The notes beneath the pieces were generated by a model. It worked only from the letters and a program-made list of their open reading frames with translations. It searched no databases and was not told the origin of the DNA. This document shows positions 24,601-31,983 of a stretch of 32,325 nt of DNA, in pieces. Positions within the stretch are counted from its first letter, which is position 1. Every line of letters starts with the position of its first letter. Position numbers and translations under genes: made by a program. Source of the stretch: Streptomyces albipurpureus (GTDB lineage: Bacteria; Actinomycetota; Actinomycetes; Streptomycetales; Streptomycetaceae); assembly GCF_023701525.1 (NCBI RefSeq), contig NZ_JAMQAW010000024.1, positions 219,913 through 252,237 on the forward strand, given 5' to 3'.

Positions 24601-25587
24601 GAGCGCCAGAAGCGGATGACCAAGCCCGCGGGTGCACTCGGCATGTTGGAGATCATCTCGGCGCAGCTGAGCGGACTCTCCCGGATGTGCCCGCCGCCGA
24701 TCCCGGAGCCCGCGGCCCTGGCCGTGTTCGCCGGCGACCACGGAGTGCACGCCCAGGGCGTCACGGCCTGGCCCCAGGAGGTCACCGGCCAGATGGTGGC
24801 CAACTTCCTCGGTGGGGGAGCCGTCTGCAACGCCTTCGCCAACCAGGTCGGCGCCGAGGTCTGCGTCATCGATGTGGGAGTCGCGTCCGATCTGCCCACC
24901 ACCCCAGGCCTGCTGCCCCGCAAGGTCCGTGCGGGCACCGCTGACTTCACCGCCGGCCCCGCGCTCACCCGCGAAGAAGTGTTCGCCGCGATAGAGGTCG
25001 GGATCGAGACCGCCCGGGATCTGGTGGCAGCGGGCAACAAGGCGCTGATCACAGGTGAGATGGGCATCGCCAATACGACCGTCTCGGCCGCGCTGATCTG
25101 TGTCTACACCGGTCTTGACCCGTCGGAGGTCACCGGCCGCGGCACGGGCATCAACGATGAGATGCACGCCCGCAAGGTCGATGTGGTCAGGCGCGGTCTG
25201 GAACTGCATGAGCCCGACCCGGCCGACCCGATCGGTGTCCTGGCCGCGGTCGGTGGTCTGGAGCACGCGGCGCTCGTCGGCTTGATCCTCGGCGGTGCTT
25301 CCCTGCGAATCCCGGTCCTGCTGGACGGGGTGTCGGCGGGTGCCGCCGCGCTACTGGCCCGGGCCATCGCCCCCGAGGCGCTGGCGGCCTGCATCGCGGG
25401 CCACCGCAGCGCCGAGCCCGGCCATGTTGCAGCCCTCAACAAGCTGGGTCTGCGTCCCCTGGTGGATCTGGATCTTCGACTTGGCGAGGGCACCGGAGCA
25501 CTGCTGGCCCTTCCGCTGGTTCAGAGCGCAGCACGGGCGATGCACGAGGTGGCCACGTTTGACTCGGCCGGAGTGACCGAGAAGTAG
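21622..25587 (+). CDS. cobT: BluB-CobT fusion with long disordered N-terminus
   Basis: Two enzymes that make the lower cobalamin ligand are fused. Residues about 751-965 are BluB, which breaks down reduced flavin to 5,6-dimethylbenzimidazole; D768 (RRDVR) and S903 (GWVSFFD) match its key residues. Residues about 980-1321 are CobT, which attaches that base to nicotinate mononucleotide; the catalytic glutamate is E1289 in RLGEGTGAL. The first ~750 residues are Pro/Ala/Glu/Gln-rich, with no predicted fold and a tandem repeat. ATG 21622 follows GAGGGG (21611-21616) and gives the family start MTDTGQLPGEGLPENAG; total 1321 residues. Confidence 0.93.
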   Translation: MTDTGQLPGEGLPENAGVVEQQPGDPGPGAYTFLDPSEHPPEEDDLLLMPGAQGAWSDPSHALQQPVPALQAAGVAQAQRPAAPQVPEQYTPAPPIPPQLQVQVRGVGLPSASDRPVGEQNGRPVAPQTPMGPEFAAQADLGTPTSIPAPEVVPAPAFVTQAEPSAQAPSGPMDLGAPDSVAPLPGVQQPGQTASQGDAQTVHSGEAPEPAGDPSPVEQTGQHTPLTAAEPAPDAPTTSEPAAPVQPAPIASGMTPPTAPRPLHMGPPMPPDSSTGVVRSLADRGPAETPPHPLTVQNLTVGPPSMGPEYLDVPVLPEPQLGEIPPPAGEPWDPQPPQSQPSAAGPAETVAPEPEPEPAAESSAGEEPIIEAEPVAEVQAVVEVEPVVEPVPQAEQASAAVDQGPDAAPDGPGGPEASAQQPPQQSEPEQNAEASSAPQATEAAEAVAESAATGSVAVAPPEAVEEPETVTTTGAPVAPEAAVVPEAATVEAVAVEAVVVPEAAEPEANATVETVADDADVSATGEAAPTPEPLQPDAEPEPTPPQETAPQQETEPIQAEPIQAEPIQAESVQAEPIQAEPIQAEPVHPDPVQVEPAPAVAPAEEAAEAQETGPVAELAGEAAPDAAAEPVATAEPQQVPEAAPAEETTSAAEPVEPLTTLAAATAAPEAAPTPEAEPAAEPLAQTATDATAEPEPPAGSASDSKAQPEQTASSEPVAAAAQPVADGSAAGPDTAPVPSTEEPRNPPAPGYDDVEREAVLRVMRDRRDVRNGFRSDPIPHEVLIRVLEAAHTAPSVGHSQPWDFVVIRSAETRGAMHELAQRQRDTYAKSLPKGRAKQFKELKIEAILDTPVNIVVTADPTRGGRHTLGRHSQPQMAPYSSALAVENLWLAARAEGLGVGWVSFFDEREMVRTLGLPEHLEVVAYLCVGYVDEFPEEPELMQSGWSKRRPLSWVVHEETYGRRALPGEEPKNLLQETVTSIRPLDAKALGEAWERQKRMTKPAGALGMLEIISAQLSGLSRMCPPPIPEPAALAVFAGDHGVHAQGVTAWPQEVTGQMVANFLGGGAVCNAFANQVGAEVCVIDVGVASDLPTTPGLLPRKVRAGTADFTAGPALTREEVFAAIEVGIETARDLVAAGNKALITGEMGIANTTVSAALICVYTGLDPSEVTGRGTGINDEMHARKVDVVRRGLELHEPDPADPIGVLAAVGGLEHAALVGLILGGASLRIPVLLDGVSAGAAALLARAIAPEALAACIAGHRSAEPGHVAALNKLGLRPLVDLDLRLGEGTGALLALPLVQSAARAMHEVATFDSAGVTEK
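23287..23406 (+). repeat. 15-bp tandem repeat encoding PIQAE pentapeptides
   Basis: Eight 15-bp units (CCGATTCAGGCCGAA and variants) encode residues 556-595 of the disordered head. Units 1-3 are identical, 5 and 6 nearly so, and 7 and 8 are diverged. The unit length keeps the reading frame, so copy number can change without disrupting the enzyme domains. Confidence 0.9.
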
Positions 25588-26353
25588 CGACCGCCCTAGG
25601 GCAGGGGCGCGGAGCGGGCCGGGTGGGCCGCCGGGAACTCTTCCGGCTGCCCCCGGCCCGCGAAGCCCGCCCCACGCCAGCCCAGTAGGGGCAGCGGCCG
25701 GCAGGGCTGGTGGTGGCCGGACAGAAGGCGGGGTGGGGGACTTCGACGGTGGACACCAGGACCGGCCGGATACCGCCAGAGCGTCCGCTTGCCCAGCCCC
25801 CGCACTGAGCCGCTGCGAGGGCTGTCGAAGCGATCGCGGAGTTGCGGGCGGTTGCCAAGCGGCCGACCTCCGGCGGCCGGGTCGGTCCGACGAGCGTGTG
25901 GCGCGCCCGGGAGGCCAGTCGCTGGTGGTACCTCTCTCCGTCCCGAACTCCACCGCAGGCGCTCGGGTACTGCCCAGGCCCATGCTCGCCCAGGCCGGTG
26001 GCGACGGCGCGACGGTCCGATCGCAGGACCTCGGGGCCTCGCCCGGAGCCTGTGCGAGCGCCATGGACTCACCGCGGAGGCCCGGGATCTGTACGGCAGC
26101 GATGAGTCCCTGTCGGCGCTCGGGGTGGTTTCGCGGGTACGCGAAGGCCGGCAGCGCACCTACACCAACCCTGGGCCCGGTCGATCGCCACCGCCGGGAA
26201 ACCTTCGGCAGGAGCCACCCCGAAGGCCCACCCCAAATGGCCCGCCGCCCGTGCCCGTAAGGTATCCGCAGCGCAGTACCCCTCCCCACCAGCCGCTTCA
26301 CCGATGCAGCGGGCCGGCACCCGCACCCGTACCGCCGAGGAGCCCTCACCGCC
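25588..26353. other. 766-bp region without a supported gene
   Basis: No frame here has a convincing start, ribosome site and family match. Two top-strand frames hold protein-like pieces: one around 25815-25940 (including AVEAIAELRAVAKRP), and another around 26035-26160 (including LARSLCERHGLTAEARDLYG, which resembles helical TPR-type segments). Being in different frames, they suggest a decayed, frameshifted gene, but this is weak. A hairpin-like GC-rich stretch at about 25617-25656 may end the cobT transcript. No B12 box is seen. Confidence 0.3.
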
Positions 26354-27607
26354 ATGTCCGAGCACGCGCACCCGTCTGACCACCCCGCCTACCCCGTCGG
26401 ACTCCGTCTCGCCGGGCGTCGCGTCGTCGTCATCGGCGGGGGACAGGTCGCCCAGCGCCGACTCCCCGCACTGATCGCGGCCGGCGCGGACATCGTTCTC
26501 GTATCGCCCTCGGCCACGCCATCGGTCGAGGCGATGGCCGCGTCCGGTGAGATCCACTGGGAGCGGCGCCGATATGTCGAAGGCGACCTCGCCGACGCCT
26601 GGTACGTACTCGTCGCCACCGCCGACACCGACGCCAACGAGCGCGTGTCCGCTGAGGCCGAGCGCAGCCGGATCTGGTGCGTACGCTCAGACGACGCCAG
26701 CGCCGCCACCGCCTGGACCCCCGCCACCGGACGCTCCGAAGGCCTCACCGTCGCCGTCCTCACCGGCCGCGACCCACGCCGCTCGGCCGCCGTGCGGGAC
26801 GCGATCGTCGAAGGCCTGCGCGACGGTACGATCACCGCCCGCCACCAGCGTACGAGGACTCCCGGCGTCGCCCTGGTCGGCGGCGGCCCCGGCGACCCCG
26901 ATCTGATCACCGTGCGCGGACGCCGACTGCTAGCCGAAGCGGATGTGGTGATCGCCGACCGCCTCGGTCCCCGCGATCTACTCGATGAACTCCCTCCCCA
27001 TGTGGAGGTCATCGACGCCGCCAAGATCCCCTACGGCCGGTTCATGGCCCAGGAAGCCATCAACAACGCCCTGATCGAGCACGCCAAGGCGGGCAAGGCC
27101 GTGGTGCGGCTCAAGGGCGGTGACCCCTTCGTCTTCGGCCGGGGCATGGAAGAGGTCGAGGCGCTGGCCGCTGAAGGCATTCCCTGCACGGTGGTCCCCG
27201 GGATCTCCAGTTCCATCAGCGTCCCCGGCGCGGCGGGCATCCCCGTCACCCACCGGGGAGTGGCCCATGAGTTCACCGTGGTCAGCGGCCATGTAGCCCC
27301 CGACGACGAGCGTTCACTGGTGGACTGGGCCGCGCTGGCCCAGCTGCGCGGGACCCTGGTCATCCTGATGGGTGTCGACAAGATCGGGGCGATCGCCCGG
27401 ACCCTGATCGCCGGTGGCCGTGCTCCCCACACCCCCGTGGCCCTCATCCAGGAAGGCACCACCGCCGCCCAGCGCCGAGTGGACGCCACCCTCGCGACGG
27501 TCGCCGACGCCGTCACCACCGAGGAAGTACGCCCCCCTGCGGTTATCGTCATCGGCGAGGTCGTCGCTGTTGGCCCCGAGGCCACCAGAGCGCACCACCG
27601 CGACTAA
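26354..27607 (+). CDS. cobA: CysG-like precorrin-2 dehydrogenase / uroporphyrinogen-III C-methyltransferase
   Basis: This fusion starts the corrin and siroheme branch. Residues 1-165 are a precorrin-2 dehydrogenase-like domain with the NAD-binding VVVIGGGQVAQRRLPAL. Residues 170-410 are the SAM-dependent methyltransferase that makes precorrin-2 (VGGGPGDPDLIT, VVRLKGGDPFVFGRG, VPGISSSISVPGAAGIPVTHRG). The first domain lacks the usual serine/glycine stretch after the beta sheet (here LTGRDPRRS), so its ferrochelatase activity is uncertain. ATG 26354 follows GAGGAG (26337-26342). It could also be named cysG. Confidence 0.92.
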   Translation: MSEHAHPSDHPAYPVGLRLAGRRVVVIGGGQVAQRRLPALIAAGADIVLVSPSATPSVEAMAASGEIHWERRRYVEGDLADAWYVLVATADTDANERVSAEAERSRIWCVRSDDASAATAWTPATGRSEGLTVAVLTGRDPRRSAAVRDAIVEGLRDGTITARHQRTRTPGVALVGGGPGDPDLITVRGRRLLAEADVVIADRLGPRDLLDELPPHVEVIDAAKIPYGRFMAQEAINNALIEHAKAGKAVVRLKGGDPFVFGRGMEEVEALAAEGIPCTVVPGISSSISVPGAAGIPVTHRGVAHEFTVVSGHVAPDDERSLVDWAALAQLRGTLVILMGVDKIGAIARTLIAGGRAPHTPVALIQEGTTAAQRRVDATLATVADAVTTEEVRPPAVIVIGEVVAVGPEATRAHHRD

Positions 27608-27658
27608 CCGACCTCCGCCCAGGCGTTCGCGCCACACCCGGAAAAGGCAGTTCACCCT

Positions 27659-28477
27659 GTGGCTGATCTCATCACCGTCGACGACCCCGACGACCCCCGG
27701 CTGAGTGACTACACCGGCCTGACCGATGTGGAGCTCCGCCGCAAGCGCGAACCCGCCGAGGGGCTCTTCATCGCCGAGGGCGAGAAGGTCATCCGACGCG
27801 CCAAGGACGCGGGCTATGAGATGCGGTCCATGCTGCTCACCGCGAAGTGGGTCGACGTCATGCGGGACGTCATCGACGAACTTCCCGCACCCGTGTACGC
27901 GGTCAGCCCCGACCTCGCCGAACGTGTCACCGGCTACCACGTCCACCGGGGCGCACTCGCCTCCATGCGACGCAAGCCCCTGCCCACCGCCGAGGAAGTA
28001 CTGACCCGGGCCCGACGGGTCGTGGTGATGGAGTCGGTGAACGACCACACCAACATCGGCGCGATCTTCCGCAGCGCCGCCGCCCTCGGTATGGATGCGG
28101 TGCTGCTCTCCCCGGACTGCGCGGATCCGCTCTACCGGCGTTCCGTGAAGGTCTCGATGGGCGCGGTCTTCTCCGTCCCCTACGCCCGGCTCGACACCTG
28201 GCCCAGGAGCCTGCACACCGTACGGGAAGCGGGCTTCAAGCTGCTGGCCCTCACACCGGACGAGAAGGCCACCGCGATCGACCAAGCCGCGCCCCACCTG
28301 CTGGAGCGGGTCGCGCTGATGCTCGGCGCCGAGGGCGATGGACTATCCCCTCGGGCCATGGCCGCCGCCGATGAACGGGTCCGCATCCCGATGGCGCACG
28401 GCGTCGACTCGCTCAACGTCGGAGCGGCCGCCGCAGTGGCCTTCTACGCGGTCGCGACGGGTAGCCCCAGGACCTGA
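27659..28477 (+). CDS. TrmH/SpoU-family RNA 2'-O-ribose methyltransferase
   Basis: SPOUT enzymes methylate 2'-hydroxyls in rRNA or tRNA using SAM in a knotted fold. The 272-residue product shows all three family motifs: NDHTNIGAIFRSAAALG (N132 and R138), LMLGAEGDGLS, and IPMAHGVDSLNVGAAAAVAFY. An N-terminal domain (GLFIAEGEKVIRRA) fits the RNA-binding part. GTG 27659 is the start, 51 bases after the cobA stop. The target nucleotide cannot be told from sequence. Confidence 0.9.
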   Translation: MADLITVDDPDDPRLSDYTGLTDVELRRKREPAEGLFIAEGEKVIRRAKDAGYEMRSMLLTAKWVDVMRDVIDELPAPVYAVSPDLAERVTGYHVHRGALASMRRKPLPTAEEVLTRARRVVVMESVNDHTNIGAIFRSAAALGMDAVLLSPDCADPLYRRSVKVSMGAVFSVPYARLDTWPRSLHTVREAGFKLLALTPDEKATAIDQAAPHLLERVALMLGAEGDGLSPRAMAAADERVRIPMAHGVDSLNVGAAAAVAFYAVATGSPRT

Positions 28478-28534
28478 AGCACCCGTCGAGCCTCGGGCAG
28501 CCGACCGGAACGCCGCCCTTCCTGTGCGACGGGG

Positions 28535-29716
28535 CTAGAGCTGCTGCGCCGCCGCGATGCCCAGGGCGACGATCAACGTCACGACAAAGAAGACAACGAT
28601 CCGCTGGCGCAGCAGCCTGGGGTTGGCGGGCCGCCGTCCAGACCTGGTCGATGTGGTCCGAACCCCGGACCGAGGGCCGCCGTTGCGCCCGCTCGTACGG
28701 GAACCGTCGCGCGGTGCTTGGGGGCGGGAGCCGCCCGTACGAGAAGGGCCGGAGCGCGGCCCCGACCCGCCGGCGGTGCGCCGGTCAGGGCGCTCCAGCC
28801 GCTCGGTCCTCTCCACCCGCTCCGGATAGCGCGAGGTGGGCCGGTCGGCGTCGATGCGCTCACGCTGCGCCGTCGGCCTGGCCTCCGGCAGGCCCTGGGC
28901 CTCACGGGCCGCGATCTCCTTGAGCCGCATGGACAACTGCAGCGTGCTCGGCCGCTCCTCGGGGTCCTTCGCCAGACACGCCCGCAACAGCGGCTCCAGC
29001 GCGTCCGGAACGCCCTCCAGATGGGGCTCCTCATGCACGACCCGGTAGAGCATGACCTCGGAGCCGCCGTGCCCGAAGGGCGAGTCCGCGGTCGCCGCGT
29101 ACGCCAGGGTGGCGCCCAGGGCAAAGACATCCGTCGCCGGTGTGACCGCGACACCACGGACCTGCTCGGGAGCGAGGAATCCAGGGGAGCCCACCGCCGT
29201 ACCCACATGGGTGAGCGTGCTCGCTCCGGTCGCCCAGGCGATACCGAAGTCAATGATCCGCGGGCCCTTGGGGGACAGCAGGATGTTCGACGGCTTCAGG
29301 TCCCGGTGTACGACTCCGGCCTCATGGACGGCGACCAGCCCTTCGGAGAGCGCCGCGCCGATCGAGGCGACCTCGGAGGCCGGGAGCACACCCGCCTCAG
29401 CGACCTTGTCGTGCAGTGAGGGTCCGGGAACGTACTGGGTGGCGAACCACGGGCGGTCCGCCTCCAGATCGGCGGCCACCAGCCGGGCCGTACAACCACC
29501 ACGAATCCGTCGTGCCGCGGACACCTCCCGCGCGAATCGCGAGCGAAACTCCTGGTCCTCGGCTAGATCCGGCCTGATCACCTTGAGTGCGACCCGCTGA
29601 CCACGTCGATCGGACCCCAGATAGACGACACCCATACCGCCGGCGCCGAGCCGTCTGTGCAGTCTGAACGAGCCGACGACACGCGGGTCCTCGCGCCGGA
29701 GCCGCATCATCGCCAT
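28535..29716 (-). CDS. membrane-anchored Ser/Thr protein kinase
   Basis: This is a eukaryotic-type Hanks kinase of 393 residues. It has the glycine loop GAGGMGVVY (24-32), K45 (VALKVI), catalytic HRDLKPSN (137-144, D139), DFG (156-158) and the APE motif. After the kinase domain comes a long Arg/Ser/Gly-rich linker. A single C-terminal membrane helix, VVFFVVTLIVALGIAA, ends the protein, so almost all of it is cytoplasmic and no sensor domain is outside. ATG 29716 has a GGGGA-type site; ATG 29710 and 29707 are alternatives. A four-hairpin array lies in its leader. Confidence 0.93.
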   Translation of the reverse strand: MAMMRLRREDPRVVGSFRLHRRLGAGGMGVVYLGSDRRGQRVALKVIRPDLAEDQEFRSRFAREVSAARRIRGGCTARLVAADLEADRPWFATQYVPGPSLHDKVAEAGVLPASEVASIGAALSEGLVAVHEAGVVHRDLKPSNILLSPKGPRIIDFGIAWATGASTLTHVGTAVGSPGFLAPEQVRGVAVTPATDVFALGATLAYAATADSPFGHGGSEVMLYRVVHEEPHLEGVPDALEPLLRACLAKDPEERPSTLQLSMRLKEIAAREAQGLPEARPTAQRERIDADRPTSRYPERVERTERLERPDRRTAGGSGPRSGPSRTGGSRPQAPRDGSRTSGRNGGPRSGVRTTSTRSGRRPANPRLLRQRIVVFFVVTLIVALGIAAAQQL

Positions 29717-29729
29717 GTCCGTCCCCTAC

Positions 29730-29841
29730 CTGCGGTGGGGAGGCCCCACCCCTGCCTCGCGGCGGGCAGCACCCGCCCCTGCCAAGCAGCGGGGAGAAAC
29801 CCCGCCCCTGTCCAACGGGTGAGTAGTCCCACCCCGTTGCC
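29730..29841 (-). repeat. tandem array of four self-complementary 27-30-bp units
   Basis: Read on the minus strand, the units (29841-29814, 29813-29784, 29783-29757, 29756-29730) mostly begin GGCA or GACA followed by GGGG-type runs, and each can fold into a 6-8-bp hairpin such as GGTGGGG-cct-CCCCACC. They lie directly upstream of the kinase start and would form four successive hairpins in its leader RNA. The units differ in the stem sequence but keep pairing, which suggests the folds are selected. Confidence 0.7.
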
Positions 29842-30031
29842 TGACCGTCCATTTTTGCCGTGGCACAGCTTACGTATCCCTGCCCCGGTGCGCTCATAGG
29901 CCGCGCCCTCGCGGGCGGATGGATTGTCAGTGCCGAATGGGAGACTTGAAAAGAGGTCAGAGGATGCGGGATCCAGCGTCCTTGGCCCGTGCGAGATCTC
30001 AACGGACCATCGCAGAGGGGGGTTTGGATCG

Positions 30032-30289
30032 ATGAAGGGTGATCGGGTGGAGATAGTGGTGGATGCGGGAGACACCACACGTACGTACGAAGTCGTGGCA
30101 AGCCGGGCAGGTCGCCGAGTGGAGAGCGCTGTGCGGCGAGGAGTGGTCGAAGTGAGCGAAGTCACCCGCAATGGGTCGGTAGTGAGAACCGCCCGCTTTA
30201 TGGCCGCACGGGTGCTCGCTCTCGTGGAGCAGCCCGTCCCCAGAGAGGATTCCTCGGAGCGCCCCCTCCGGGAAGACCCCAACTCCTAG
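30032..30289 (+). CDS. small conserved-looking protein, function unknown
   Basis: The 85-residue product (MKGDRVEIVVDAGDTTRTYEV...) looks like a small beta-rich protein and ends in an acidic tail with PREDSSERPLREDPN. ATG 30032 follows GAGGGGGG (30015-30022) by nine bases. It is divergent from the kinase. I recall similar proteins at this position in other Streptomyces but no function. The longer upstream frame to 29924 is not supported. Confidence 0.8.
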   Translation: MKGDRVEIVVDAGDTTRTYEVVASRAGRRVESAVRRGVVEVSEVTRNGSVVRTARFMAARVLALVEQPVPREDSSERPLREDPNS

Positions 30290-30316
30290 CGCTCCATCTC
30301 CACCCAGGGGAGTACG

Positions 30317-30342
30317 CCGGAGGTACTCGGCTCATCCTCCGG
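30317..30342 (+). terminator. hairpin after the small gene at 30032
   Basis: CCGGAGG (30317-30323) pairs with CCTCCGG (30336-30342) around a 12-nt loop, 27 bases after the stop. A second overlapping pairing, GAGTAC/GTACTC (30310-30315 and 30323-30328), competes with it. Confidence 0.45.
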
Positions 30343-30477
30343 GAGGCCAGCCAATCGGTACGCGGGCATGACGTCCTGGCCTCGGAGAATCCCTAGTGTT
30401 GAAGTCAAGCGGCGGGTGCAGCACTCGTCCCCCGAGGTCAGACACTCGCCGCTGTCAACGACGAACAGGAGAGGGAC

Positions 30478-30684
30478 ATGGCGGACACGGCAACGCGGAG
30501 CATGATCCGCACGCAGGGACGCAGGGCTTCCACCGCGTTCGGCGGCCGGCAGTCCGGACAGCGCCACCCCTTGGTGGCCACAGCCATGGTCCTTCCCCTG
30601 GCAGCACTGCTGGTGGTCGCCTTCGGCGGCTGGGAAGCAGTGGTCACACAGGCGTCGTCCGTGGGCGTGATGCTGGGGCGCTGA
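30478..30684 (+). CDS. small single-pass membrane protein, function unknown
   Basis: The 68-residue product has an Arg/Ser-rich head and one hydrophobic span (about residues 32-50: LVATAMVLPLAALLVVAFG) followed by a short tail. ATG 30478 follows AGGAGAGGG (30468-30476). The basic residues before the helix suggest a cytoplasmic N-terminus. No family is recognised. A terminator hairpin follows at once, so it is a single-gene unit. Confidence 0.7.
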   Translation: MADTATRSMIRTQGRRASTAFGGRQSGQRHPLVATAMVLPLAALLVVAFGGWEAVVTQASSVGVMLGR

Positions 30685-30691
30685 GCGGCGC

Positions 30692-30717
30692 CCCGGACCC
30701 GGAAGAGCGGTCCGGGT
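30692..30717 (+). terminator. terminator after the small membrane-protein gene
   Basis: CCCGGACC (30692-30699) pairs with GGTCCGGG (30709-30716) around a 9-nt loop, eight bases after the stop. An alternative ACCCGGA/TCCGGGT pairing has a 7-nt loop. Confidence 0.65.
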
Positions 30718-30772
30718 CGGGGACATCCGGCCAAAACCCCGTGGGGACGGGGGTGCGGCGGACGGCAGCGAT

Positions 30773-30802
30773 TGGCCGGTTAGCTGGGGAGCTAACCGGC
30801 CA
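30773..30802. terminator. perfect 13-bp hairpin with GGGG loop
   Basis: TGGCCGGTTAGCT (30773-30785) pairs fully with 30790-30802. No gene lies immediately on either side, so it may be a backup terminator or the edge of the repeat region. Confidence 0.6.
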
Positions 30803-30868
30803 TCGCGCTGCCCTGAACCAGCGCCTTGCGACCTCGGCCCTGGGTGCCTTGGGCCAAGGCCTTGCGCA

Positions 30869-30985
30869 CGAGGCCTTGGGCGCCTGGGCTGTACGTCCCT
30901 GGTCCTGGGTGTCCTCACCTGGGGTGGGGGGTTCCGTCCTCAAGCGCCGGACAGGCTGGGGGTGTCCTCCTTGGCGGGGTGCTCA
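30869..30985 (+). repeat. intergenic repeat, direct copy 1
   Basis: This ~117-bp segment is repeated about 140 bp downstream with about ten changes. Its core TCCGTCCTCAAGCGCC (30933-30948), followed by GGACAGGCTGG, matches a sequence I recognise as a frequent Streptomyces intergenic repeat. Confidence 0.75.
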
Positions 30986-31008
30986 TTTCGGCGGGGGTTG
31001 CCTGTGGG

Positions 31009-31125
31009 CGAGGCCTTGGGCGCCCGGGTTGTACGTCCCTGGTCCTGTTGTCCTCACCTGGGGTGGAGGGTTCCGTCCTCAAACGCCGGACAGGCTGGGG
31101 TGGGTGCTGTGTCGGGGTGCTTGTT
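31009..31125 (+). repeat. intergenic repeat, direct copy 2
   Basis: Second direct copy of the unit at 30869. Bases 31033-31103 also occur, inverted, at 32183-32253, with a few changes over 71 nt. Confidence 0.8.
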
Positions 31126-31193
31126 TTGGTGTGGCTGGCCAGGGTGGGGGTTTTGGGTTTCCTGTCGTGAGGGTCTTGTCCTCTCTGTGGTTG

Positions 31194-31303
31194 GGGGGTG
31201 CTATCGGGGGTGACTCCTCAGCGTCGACGGCCCGAAGCGACTCCGTTTCGGCATGCGGGTCTTGCCGTCGATCGCTTCCGGGGACACCCCCTGCGCGCCC
31301 CCA
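31194..31303 (-). repeat. 110-nt foldable element, left copy (inverted)
   Basis: This is the reverse complement of 31984-32093 with a single mismatch near the centre. The folding is described at the right copy. Short open frames reading out of it in several directions look like artefacts of the repeat. Confidence 0.85.
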
Positions 31304-31983
31304 CGCCCAAGCCAACTCCCCTTCCTTGGGGGCCTTGCCTCGTGCGAGCCGACGAAATCAACGGTGTCCCGCCCCTGGAGCAGCGAAGGCAGCCGTGGCC
31401 CGTGCTCCGGTGAGTGCTTGAGGCTTGTGCCCCCTCATGGCCGATGCCCGATCTTGGTTCCCCGCCGGGGCCATGGGCATTCCGATCCCTGTCGCAGACG
31501 CGGGATCGTGCAGGGACCCGAAATGTGACACCCGGCGCGGCGGGCCGTCGTCCATCCCAGGTTGGGCGCCGTGAACCGTGGACCGGGTAAATCCCATGGG
31601 TCCGATATTCGATGATCATTCATGGCACTGGAATGGGAAAGGGAAATAGCCTCTTCGGTCGGCAAGGGGCATGACTCCTGTTGGGGTACCGGTCGACCGG
31701 AGCCTGGAAGCTCATCCGGTCGTGGACTTGCCCCACCAGCACTGTGTGCCGCCGCCCACCAAGGCCGGGTGAGCAACCCGCGTGCTGGCATGCCTCCTCC
31801 AGGGACATGTGACTCTGAAGCCAGGAGAGCCGGGCTTGGTTGCGGGGACGCACATGGGCGTCCCTCCTCCGCAGGACGGTGACCCTGCGGTACGGGGATG
31901 TAAGTCCCGGCGTGGGGCGCAGGGGGTGTCCCCTGGTTCCTTGACAGGGCAGGGACCCGGGGGCGGGGAGTGCAAGTGTCGGA
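31304..31983. other. segment between the inverted elements, no gene supported
   Basis: No frame here has a good start and family match. An 86-codon frame from 31622 (MALEWEREIASS...) has no ribosome site and reads into low-complexity sequence. Part of the segment (about 31480-31680) is less GC-rich than its surroundings. A sequence GGGCGCAGGGGGTGTCCCC (31917-31935) repeats part of the inverted element. A riboswitch-like stretch is listed separately. Confidence 0.5.
31704..31836 (+). ncRNA. weak cobalamin-riboswitch-like segment
   Basis: In order along the strand are GGAAGC (31706), GGACTTGCCCC (31724-31734), CACTGTG (31740-31746), and AAGCCAGGAGAGCCGGGC (31818-31835), which resemble landmarks of cobalamin riboswitches (the last matches the AAGCCAGGAGACC B12 box closely). 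CCAGCAC (31736-31742) pairs with GTGCTGG (31782-31788). The core GGTGNAANTCC is missing, so this may be a degenerate riboswitch or chance. No gene follows within the window. Confidence 0.2.

Noticed and set aside
25596..26379. Several 130-190-codon frames on both strands in the cobT-cobA gap
   Set aside because: They overlap one another, lack ribosome sites, and are rich in Pro/Arg as expected for chance frames in GC-rich DNA. Only short pieces look protein-like.
30286..31421. Long frames in the repeat region after 30300, on both strands
   Set aside because: They run through hairpins and direct repeats, and their sequences (such as the GSCRRSLPGTPPARP type) are products of the repeat read in different frames.
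31622..31882. 86-codon frame starting MALEWEREIASS between the inverted repeats
   Set aside because: It has no ribosome binding site, its content becomes low-complexity after about 15 residues, and it has no recognisable family.
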